The translations under genes and the position numbers were made by a program. The notes under the pieces are model-generated. The model was given only the letters and a program-made list of their open reading frames with translations. It had not been told where the DNA came from and ran no database searches. From contig CM069447.1 of assembly GCA_035610835.1 (NCBI GenBank), positions 16,697,992 to 16,761,991 of the forward strand: DNA of 64,000 bases. Direction: 5' to 3'. This document shows positions 12,101 to 24,100 of this stretch, one piece after another (positions within the stretch are counted from its first letter, which is position 1; each line of letters starts with the position of its first letter). This DNA is from Ophiura sarsii (Eukaryota; Echinodermata; Ophiuroidea; Amphilepidida; Ophiuridae).

Positions 12101-15100
12101 ACCAGTAGGGCTGGCAGACAGTGACCCTGCATATTTATGGGAAACAAAAGTGCATGTTTAAAATAAAATAAATTGTTACACATATTTGTTCTCTTATAAT
12201 AAAGTTTGACTTAGCAGACTGCGTCAAAGGTTTAGCAGACGACATGTCAGTAAGCTTAAGCAGACGGTGCACCGGTAGCGCGATACCCGTAGGCCCGGCA
12301 GACATTAGAACTGCATATTTATTTCAATTTGTACACAATTTCTTTTCTCTTAATATTAAATATTAACTTAGCAGACTGCGTCATAGGTTTAGCAGACGAC
12401 ATAGTAACAGGGGTATGCCACTGAGCTTGCCGATCGGGTCCACTTTTAAATTGAACTTAGTCAGCATAGGATTGGTGGCGCTATACCGATCAGGCGTGAT
12501 GATTGGATGATTGTAGCAGACGACGCAACGCTGGCCACGCGTCTCTCAGACGACCCAATTTGGCAACGAGAGTGCACCATTTTGAATTATTTTTAACAGT
12601 CATCGCCCGGTTAACGATAAAAATTCTTCTAATTATGATGTATTTGTCAAAATGATAGTTTAAAATGCGCGATTACGTGTTATTCACTACGATTTCAAAA
12701 TTTAGGTTTCGCGTGGCCACCGTCGTCTGTGTAAATCTACAGCGCCCCCAAACCTATGCTGACTAACATGCCGTTTAACCTGCCGTTAAACCTGCCGTTA
12801 AACCTGGTTAAACATTGTTAAACGCGTTAAACGCCGGTCACCGACACATTCCGATGATTACTATAATTTATGCAAAAGGGCCCGTTTTCGCTACGTACAT
12901 TAGTATACGACTTTCCTATCCCAAAGTTAATAGTATCCCTGATAGTAAGCCTAAGCAGACGGGAGCACGGTAGGCCCGGCAGACACTGAAGCTGCATATT
13001 TATGGGAAAAGGAAATGTTTTAAAACTATTAATATTATGAAGACAACGACGTTTAGGCTATAGCCTTTATAACAATGGTATAATCGAACCAGACATTTTT
13101 ATCTCGTCGGCATAGGTGTGGTGTGACTCATTAGGGTGGGGTATAGTATACGGCAGGGCTATTATAGTGTAGTGACTCTAATCTTAATCGGTCACTTCGG
13201 ATTATTACCATGGACACGGGGGGGGGGGGGGGGGGGGGGCGTTAATGGTTATGAGAAACAAGTAGCTATAACTTATTAGTAATAATGTTAATTCAGCCCA
13301 TAGGCATATTATATTACAATTTTAAAATTCTTAAGTTTTGTCGTTCTGCCTATTGTTTATCCTCATTTCTTTGCATCTCTCCCTCTGCTCTTCATCCTGC
13401 ATCTTCTTCCCTTCTACCCCATCCTTCTTCGCCACTCCCTCATCAGCCACTCAGCCAGCTATCTCCTCACTCTTTCTTTTCTAAATCTCCATTCTTTTTT
13501 CATATTTCGTTACCGACTGATCCTGTTTTGAAGCAACATCAACTTCATTATGAAATGGGTCGGGGTTGATTCTATAAAGGTTCTATAACGAACCTTTATC
13601 TTGAACCTTCAAAAAAGGTTCTTGACAAAATGGTTCTGTATTATAGGCTATACACCAATATAATGGTTCTGTATCACGTTTGGGGAACTATTTTAGGTTC
13701 TTTACAGAACCTTTCAGGCTTTAAGGGTTCCCCTCTGGGAGGACAAAAAAAGGGTTCTTTAATTTCTTAAGAGTACAGGCCTATACTCCATCTGAATGAT
13801 ACCGGGCTGGTTTTAACATGCTCATGAAATGTGGCCGATTCTATATTACCGTTAGGCCAAAACAAAGAAGAATGTCTGTCTGAAGCGTGCCCACATTGGT
13901 ATGTGAAATGAGCTACGGCCCGTAGGTCTATGCGCTGGGGGCTAAACAACTTTTCTTTTTCTTTTTTGATTTTTTTTTTGATTTTTTGATTTTTACAAAA
14001 ACAGTAATAAAAAGTTCTCCGTAAGCTTGGATAAGCAAAACTTAGCTTAGCTTAATTTTTGCACTATGTTTCTGAGACAGACTTGCTTCTTTGTTTGGCC
14101 TTACATGCCTTAGTCACATTACCTTTTGCAGTGGTGGTGTATATTGGTATGAGGACCCGGTCATCCTTCATACTGAAGAAAAATATGACAAGATACAGAG
14201 CAACCGCTAGCAGTATCAGTAACGCAAGCAGAAAGAGCAGCACACAGCAAAACTTCTTGCATAGTTTTCGACATTTGTAGGATTTCTCGTCTTCCGGGTC
14301 CTTCTGTACAAGATACGGGCTGCAGTCCGTGAACTCGTTGTCGAATATTGCCATTTCACTAAAGTCAAACAAAAAGATGTTTATTATTTACCACCAAATG
14401 ATGTCAAAGTATTGCCAAAGAATAACCAAATAAGTTTCGTCTTCCACTAATCAGTGCCAATTGGAAGTCCGGGTTCACATGGGACCGACATTGTCAATTT
14501 GTCGACTAAGGAATGAAAAAAAAACAGGGGGAAAAAACACCCACCGATGCAGTGTGCGCGAATTTTTTTTGGCATTTTTTGTATTTTTTTGGTGTATAAA
14601 TCATTTAAAAATCAAGAACATTTTTGAAAATGTTTCAAAGTAAAAAATTAAAAAATAAACCGATTTTTTTTTCTCGACAGAGTATAGCAGACAGTAATTC
14701 CTATGAACTCGCTGTCGAATATTGCCATTTCACTATAAAGTCAAACAAAAAAGACATATTATTTGCCACCAAATGATACAAAGTATTGCCAAAGAATAAC
14801 CAATAAGTTTCGTCTTCTACAGTATCAGTGCCAATTGGAAGTCCGGGTTCACATGGGACCGACATTGTCAATTTGTCGACAAAGGAATGGGAAAAAAACA
14901 GGGGGAAAACACCCACCAATGCAGTGTGCGCGAAACATTTCAGGCATTTTTTTGAATTTTTTGGTGTATAAAATCATTTAAAAATCAATAATATTTTTGA
15001 AAATGTTTCGAAGTAAAAATTTTAAAAAAATAAACCGATTTTGGTTCTTCTTGACAGGAGTAGCAGACAGTTTATAGTTCCTCTGCTGTGTCCATATGCA

Positions 15101-18100
15101 CAAGAATGAGTTGCAGACCGTGAATTCGCTGTCGCATATCGCCATTTAAACTAAACAAAAAAAGGATTATTGTCTGAAAATGAGATTATCTAACATGCTA
15201 TAAGTCAGGGGTTCTCAACATTATTTAACGGAGTGCCACAATTTTGAGATCGAATGTACGATGAAGTCCCGGGGGGGGGGGGGGGTACTCGAATTTGGTT
15301 TGGTCGGGGGTGTGCCGCTGGAGATTCAAAACCCATACCCATTTCTAAGGGTGATTTTCAAAACCCATACCCATTTCTAAGGGTGATTTTTCGCGAAAAT
15401 AGACCTAATTTTGGCAAATTTTCGCGAAAATCGCGAAAACAGGACCCATGTCTAAGGATTTTTCACTGAAAAGCCTACCCATGGCTAAGGATGTCTCATG
15501 AAAAAACGACCCACTGGAGCGGCACATCCCCGTATACCTGACATACGTGAGTACCCCCCCCCCCCCCCCCCCCCGGGGATGAAGTGCCAAATGCACCCAT
15601 TTCTTACGTATTTACTATTTCTTTATATTTTGGAGTCGGAGACTTTTGGATCGAGACTGATAGAAAATAATATCGAGACCATATCGAGCAGCGAAGAGAT
15701 TTATCGAGCAGCATAATAGCACTTGTCTAATATAATAACGAAGAACAAGAGGTGCAGTATAATACGCCCGGGCAGTACGTAAATAGAGCTCGCGGGTTAT
15801 TTATTTTAATTATTGTCCCGTCGTATCGAGTAATTGATACGACGGTCTCAAGATCAGTCTCAATAATTATTAACACTTTCCACGCGGCTATTATGTTACC
15901 ATATCATACAAAACAGGGCATAATTCTGTTATACTCCCAAAACAGATTTTTCAGAAACCTTTCCAGTCTATCTCAAGATTTACTGAACCAATACAGAGCA
16001 TATTTGTATAAAAAACACGATTTTGACCCATTTTAGGTTTTGCAAAGATAATTCAAAATATATTTTGTCAAATTTTGTCGTTCTAGTTTATTATAATTCT
16101 AAAAAATTCGCTAGGAATGTTTTTATTTTATTTTTAATATCTGATTTATTTCTTGAATTATCGACCAAAAAGTGCCAAAAATTCAAAAAATAAATTAGAT
16201 ATTCAAAAAAAAAAAAAAAAAAATCGTTGCTATAGGGTTCTATAGAAAATAGCCATTTTTGATCAACTTACGAAACAGACGACGGTGTATTTGGCGGTGA
16301 TTCACTGATCCCATTCAAAACAGTCGTGTCTTTCACTGTCTCCATAGTGGTACTGTTGTATTTCTGTAAAGTGTTGAGAAAATAGACACACTAAAATATA
16401 TATGCAGAGTTGACTAGTATTTTCAATGGGGTAGGCATAACACCCTCCAGTGGAGTGGTACGGTTATCAAAAACTTCCTTGACCCAATGGTATTTGCCAT
16501 TTGGGGAGCTGCATTAAAAAATGGTGGATGTTACAATCTATTAAGTGCGGATAGGTTTGCGCTAGAAATTGGCAGCACCCTAGTTGATGCGACCTGATTT
16601 TGATGATTCACCAGCAGCGAAATTACAGCGCTTTGATCACTTTGAAAAGGCGCTATATAAATACTAATTATTATTAATTATTATTATTATTATTATTATT
16701 ACGTGGCGTTACCGAAGGGATGGTGAGCTAGGGGATCAGACTGTGACTGTATATTTCCTCCTAATGTGTTTTCCCTTCAACCGTTGATTATGACCCGATT
16801 TCAGCGCAATGTACATTTCCCACTGCCTGTGTGTCCCCCGAGTACAGTGACATAGAGATTGAGTATGGTGAAGAATGAGAGCATTTGGATGAATCATAAT
16901 TGCTTAATTTAAGTTAAAGGGGCATTAAGAGATGTGGCGGAGGCAGCGCCCTCAATTAAAACAATATATGATAACAACTGGGATTTGTATATTTTTACAA
17001 TTGTATTACATGTATGAACTTACACCTATAAGGATTAAGACAAATCAGCCCTCTTTGTACAACAAAACGTCGATTCAAAAATGCTGGTAGAGCCGCAACC
17101 AGCATTTTACGTCCGATAGTATCCCCCTGCAGTACGCGTGATACATAACGCGAACCATATTTGCTTAGAGGGCGTTTTTAATAATAGCGATGGTATTGTT
17201 TTAATCAAGTTTTGCTGTGTTTTTGTTAGTAGAAACAACAATAATGGCAATTTTTAATGTTCATCTTGAATTCTGAAGTAAATTTTTAAACATTTAAAAT
17301 TGTCAACACCACTTAATGTCCCTTTAAAGAAAACGGCTCAGGTCAAATAAAAACAAAAAAACACAAAATATTTAAAAGCAAAAAAGAAAAGAAAAGAAAA
17401 AAGAAAAGAAAAAAGAAAAGAAAAAAGAAAAGAAAATACTGTGACTTTAGCCCTATACGCGCGCTCTTGCCAACTGACCCCTGTTATAAAGCATCCAAGT
17501 TAAAATTGGACACTAATTTTAAGTATGAAACACAAATTCGTGAACCTTTTCAATTTCATTTTGACTTCACTTTTGTTTTAGCTTTTTGGTGAATTCGTTG
17601 GAATCACACATCACATGAAATGGTCTTAAAGTGGATGACAGAACACGTGATTTACATAAAATAAATATGTATTTCACATTGATAAACGCGTATATTACAG
17701 ATCAAACAGCATGGTTATGATATCAAATATTACATGTCATGCTAAACCTCCCGGATCTTACGCTAAAATTGTTAGAATAAGTAAGTCAACTCCGGTGTCA
17801 GGTTTTTTTCTCTCTAATATATTAGCTTTTATTCAACCCTTAAATACCCATTTGCGTTTCTTGTATAGTATGCATGTTCTCCAAGTAGGAGTGGACCAAT
17901 TGATTGGCCCATCAGAGCTCTTTGTAGAGTCAGTTTGATTTCTAATCACTCAGTCCATTAAAGGCATATCATGTGATCTTTTCCAAGTAGCGCCCTCTAT
18001 CATGATTTTTACTATGAAAGCAGATTTTCTTGCAGATTTGCATTTTTGATCATTAATCATGAAGATCTTCTTAGTTACAGATCGATACGATTCCTAATTA

Positions 18101-21100
18101 CTTCAAAATTATGGTTTAATAATTGATTGTACCGAGCGGTACAATCTATTTTTTCAAATTTTACTCTAAATTCACTCTAAACCTATATGATTTTGAGGTT
18201 ATTAGGAATCGTATCGCTCTGTAACTTGGAATATATTTATGATTTACGATCAGAAAAGTAAATCTGCAAGAAAATCTGCTTCCAATTTTTATCGAGGATT
18301 GAGGGCGTCCCCTGGAAAAGATCACATAATATACCTTTAACAGTGTTACTGCCTGTTGGGCTTTTGCTCACATCGCTCTTTATATTCAAAAATAAAGGTG
18401 ACAGCGATCAAAAGTTAAAAACAAATCGTTTTTGACACATATACTTTTTCTATCTTATACCGCCTGTCAATGAGGACCACGCCACAACAAAAAAGTATTT
18501 CAATATAATATTTTCAAATACCATAAAAACTTAACCCTTTCCACGCGGCTATTGGTTTTACCATATATATATACAAAACAGATTCTTCAGAAACTTTTCC
18601 GAATTGTTAAAGTCTAATGTCAAGAATTAATTAACCAATGCTATAAATGTCATAGACCATGTCAAACTAGTTTGCTGATTTATTTAAGCAAGCGAATATG
18701 AGTGGCAAATACAACTACACAACTGAGAAAAGTGCCCTTTTGTACTCCCTGACAACTTGTATTGAGACCTGGAATACCTGATAAGCAAACAGCATAGACA
18801 ATGAATTGAAAGTCTAGTTCACAAAGATTCCATGTACAATGTGCTCCGATTATGCGCTATATATAGCTACCTTGTATCACGTTATTGTTAACATATGACG
18901 AACCTTTAATAAATTTTAACAAAACACAAGGCTGTAGCTATCTCGGTTGACTATTATTATTATTCGTAAACTTTTTCATTGTTGTGGCTGTCGCTGTGAT
19001 TTATGATTAAACCTACACATTAACCTGCATGGTTGCACATTTTTGAACATCATTCAATTTCAAGTTTGTGATGTTAATACATGTATTGTCGAGGGTTGAG
19101 CGCCAGAAGGCCGTAACTTAAGAAATGTTATTTTGAGATAATCGACTTTCAAATATTTTGGACTCATCATAATACACTGTAGCACCCAATTTATAACTCT
19201 AATTTGAGTCAAATTCAGAGTGTTTATGAGTTATCTCTTTATGGTTCTGAAAATCTATGTTATATAGATTATTTTTGCACCAAAATATCAATTTGCCCAA
19301 AAGTTGAGTTACGGCCTGTTGCGCTCAACCCTCGATGTGTGTGCCAGTATAATACCAGTTAGAATAACTGGGATTTGACTGTCTGATCCACAGATGTGCC
19401 TGAATGGACATTATCAAAACTCAACATTTTCTACTGTTTGGGGACAAAATGGGGTAGGGCTTTGAGCTGATTATGGTAAAAAGACAAATTACCTAAACAA
19501 TTTAAAAACTGATTATTGTTTTATTTTCAAAAAACCATTTCTAGAGAAGTTTCTTTTGATGATTTTGATACACTTTCGGCATTTTTTTTAAACAAAAACT
19601 GATTTTGCTGTACATTGTCCACAAATATAAATTGAGCAAAAAAAGAGATTTTTTTTGTCAAAATTTAAAAAATCAGCATAGTGAAATTTGATACAAAAAA
19701 TGGCTTCTTCGATTCATTTTTTTTCTAAAAATGTATACTTTATATGGATTAAATGAATAATAATGGAATTACGACAGTTTACTTAACAGCGCGCCCCTAA
19801 CCCTCATATCCACTGATTTAAGTTAGACACTTTTCAATGAGTTAAGACGCGTGTTTAAGTTAAACAAATTTTAAGAATTGCGTTTATAGTTATTAAACGA
19901 TGTGTTTAAAGCATAGATTCTGTGGTTTAAAGTCAAAGTTAAACGCGTGTTTAGCTTTAAAATGCGTTTATTATTATTATTATTTATTATCTTTACCAAG
20001 GGTTGCCCGAATCAGCTGGCCGCTGTTCTTATTCGGGGCCCTGCACATTAATATTATATACATGCTTAAAAATAATGACATAATATAAAATACATGAGAT
20101 ATAATAATGACAATATGATTATGTATACAGTATAAAAACGTACGAGAAAACGGCCCAATAGAATTATGTCCAAAACCAAAACCAAGTCCTTTTTTCATTT
20201 AATTTTAGCATTCGTGGCATTTGGCAGTCTCCGTGTAGTAACTTAGGAAGATTATTGATTAATTGGCAGCGACGACTCACGCGGTCGATAGTAACATGAG
20301 TGATGGTACCTTCAGACGGGCATAAGTTATCGGAGTAAATTTAGACCCTGCAGCAATCAAAATTCCACAAATATTTCCTCTACTCCGGACAGTTGTCCGG
20401 CCCACGGTACTAAACACAACAGTACTCCGAAGTTTTCCGACCAGGTTTAACACGACCATCGCAGGGGGCCTAGGAGTATTCGTCTCAGATCGGACACACA
20501 CCGCGCTCTTTGACCGATGAAAACCATGCGAGTTCTGATTATTTCAGCCAGGTTTATTTATCGCTCGCTTGTGAACATGAATTCAAGATCGAACTTTCTC
20601 TTGTTGTTACTAATTTTTCGCCTCTTTACCGATATGGTGATATACAAGATTTAATGCCAATGCTGATGACAACAGTGGTGTTTTTTCAAATGTTCAAGGC
20701 AGGCGATCTGATATGGATGAGCAACATTACGTATACGTTTGTGGCATCGCACATCATTGGCGAAGGTTTACGCCAGAGATCGTGTTAAGTGCACCCCCAC
20801 GGGCGTGCTACTCTAACCTGTAGGCCTGGTCGTGTTAGCGCCGGGGTTAAGCGCGTTACTCCTGAGAAATCTCAGGATTAAATCGGGTTGGAGTAAGGTC
20901 GGATTATAGTTAACACGAGTGCCGTCCACACGGTCACTACTCCGACCGTTAACACGACCAATCGTTACTCCGACCCAATTCACACCTGTCTGAACGCAGC
21001 TTGAGATATATAAGGATTGGGGATACTTCAAAGGATCGATGCGGTCCATACACATCGTACGTGTTAAAAACCCAAGTGTGAAAATGAAAACTGCACTTGG

Positions 21101-24100
21101 TTTCATTCCTTTCGCTGTAGCGTTCTTAATTGTTAATCCGATCTTCGCGAATAATGTCTTTTAACGAACTGTTAGGCTATATAGAAACATAGCTAGCGAC
21201 AGATACGCTGCGTTAGAGTGTGATTGCGTTTGGGTGCCATTACATTTATTAGACAAAACAAGTATGCAAAGTTAGCAACACACTTGAAGGTGTTCGAGCT
21301 TGTACACGAACGGGAATCGAACCCTGTATATTGTGCCGTTAAGTTCAAATCGACACGGCTATTGAGTGTGCAGAGAGTGCAGTTATTATTGGAAAAAACT
21401 GTAACAACCAAGCTAGTGTCAGGTAAGTCATAGAAATGAGCCTGTCCAGGACTCGAACCCTTGCCTAATCTCACTGAATTCTTAACGAACGATACGCTCA
21501 TATGTGCTTGAATGATATTGTTAGTCACAACCATTGTACCCATACATACCATTGACAATGTTAACGAGATGACATGTATGAAAAGCCTGGACGGGACTCG
21601 AACTTGGGACAAGATGACACGTATGAAAAGCCTGGACGGGACTCAAACTTGGGACTCGAACTTGGGACTCGAACTAATTGGGACTCGAACTTGGGATTCG
21701 AACTTGGGACTCGAGCTTGGGACTCGAACTTGGGACTCGAACTTGGGATTCGAACTTGGGACTTGAACTTGGGACTCGACACGGCCATTACGCTTATTGA
21801 GTGCTGTTATTAGTCAAACCATATGACAACCAAAGAAGAATATATACCGCAAATGACACATATAAAACAGCCTGTCTGCGAATCGAACCCGGTATCCCGA
21901 TCGGAACAGAGCTTGTCCTGATTCGAACTCGGTACCCCTGATCGCACAGAACCCTAACGACACGACCACTGTGTTTGAGCCTTTGAGTGTTTGAGTGATA
22001 TTGTTTGACACAAGCATCCAAGCATTGCAACACTGTTAGAGGTTAGAAGGACTCGAACTCGACACCATGATCACACAGAACTCTATCAATGTCTATAGCG
22101 ACACGGCCATTGCGCTTGAGTGCTATTAGTAGACAAAATCATGACAACCAAACAGACATAATTACTGTTAGGTGACACATATTCATTGCTTTTCCGGGAC
22201 TCGAACCCTTGGTCCACTGATCGCAATGAAATCTGAGTGCAATTGAGTGATATTTTTAATCAAAACCATGACACCAAGCAAAACACCAGCCAGACCACAA
22301 GGGCCCGAATCAGGGACATATTTAAAAAGAGACAATGTTGCATTACCTTACTGGAAGTTGAGTTTAACGAAAATGTCCAAAGTATCGGACGTATAAAACA
22401 TTCCATATAGCAGCATTTCGGCGATTCTTCCTTAACGTCAGAATAAGGGGGAGGATCCGGTTTCCTGGGTTCTTTGTTGATGTTTGCCTCCAGCTGCATA
22501 TCATTATATTATAGGGTTGTAAATTCTTTAAAGGTACATTTTTACTGATCAGTTAAAATAAAAAGGGTTTTCTTTATATATTTTCCATATTTCATTAAAA
22601 CCATAAAATTCAAAATAAAAATATAATTTCACATTCGAAAAGAAAAGTACTAAAATGGTGGGAAAATACGACATAATTTTAAAATGTCACGAACATTTTC
22701 GAAATGTTTCAAACTGCGTAAAGTTTATCTACAATGGGCTTTCCCCTGAAATTGTAAGTCCTTATAAATCATATTTGATCATTGGGCTGAAAATGGCACA
22801 CATTATGGCAATAGATCGACCGCCGGACGGGAAAAGGACTATAGACACCGGAAAACTCTCTGGTTATACACCCACTGATATAAGCAGCATCAATTATGTA
22901 TTAATTATCAATGTTATAGAGATCTCATTTTACGATTAACACTTTCCACACGGCTATTGGTTTTTAATACCATTATAATTATAGGTTTTCCCAGTTAGTT
23001 TAACACTTTATTCATTATATTTCATGTCTCGTTAAGTTTGAATTCGTCCCAAATTGCTGAAGGTTGCATTTGTTAAAGTAAATTTCGTCTTTGGTCAAGT
23101 ATATTCATATTTTGCGCAATGAATTTCATTTAATGTTCATTTTATTTCGTCCTAAAACACTTCCATTTCGTCTGATACAGCGGTAACCTACCAATGTATA
23201 CATTTATTTCGGCTTCGATCAAATATAGGTTTTCCCAGTTAGTTTAACACTTTTTGACGGGGGAGATGACGAGCCCGTCATTTGAAACGACGTTTCTAAG
23301 TCGTAACCTTTTCACAAACCCCTAAAATTCGCGGCATTTGCCTTATTTGATTAACTTGCATTAATCATCTTCTGAAGCGATTTTGTTGTAAAATGTAATT
23401 GATATTGTTATAATATGAAGGTAAGAGGACACAGTAAGTTATTTCAGCTATTTGGATGCCATTTAGTAATATACTAAGCTATTTGGATGCTATTTTGTAT
23501 TATATTATATGATTTAGTAATATACTGAGTCACTGAGTCCACGGCCACGGCACGGCCTCTTTGTTCCGTGTTGCCTTGGCTCTCGCAATTAGCCCAATGA
23601 TTATGGCGAACCCTAGGCTACATCCCCCAGTCATCAATATTACCGTACGGACGCTAAAGCTGTACAAATATCGGAGCCTGCAAGATAGCGACATAAGAGG
23701 GCGGCTGAGAGTTACAGTCTAGGTGAACCCTTCAATATGATTAGCCCAATGATATGGCAACAACCCCTCGACCTTTGCCATGCACTGTTAGTGCAATGCA
23801 GTGCTGTTATACAACTGCGTGTGTAATGAATACATCGATGGTATGGACGGCCGGAGACATTTTGGAATATTTCTTGAGACATTTTGGACGTTGTTGTTTG
23901 ATACTGGATCATCAGATTTCAATTCTCGTAGGAAATTATATACTGGTATGTTATTTTTCAAGCCATATCGGTGTATAATTTCACCAAGAATATGTAATCT
24001 AAAACCATCATGGAATAATACAACGCTACGGCTTGAATGCCTTTGTTTGATTGACTGAGATGAATACCTCATCAAATCTCCAAATAACTTGGTAAATATT

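Noticed and set aside
20510..20788. 92-codon plus-strand frame that could be a small gene or transposase fragment
   Set aside because: It lies inside a probable DNA-transposon remnant, has no recognisable motif and no homologous-looking catalytic residues.
21561..21813. Open frames with repeated [12 protein letters not shown] or SSPKFESQ motifs on both strands
   Set aside because: This is an artefact of the 15-bp tandem repeat GGGACTCGAACTTGG, whose length is a multiple of three and so keeps frames open.
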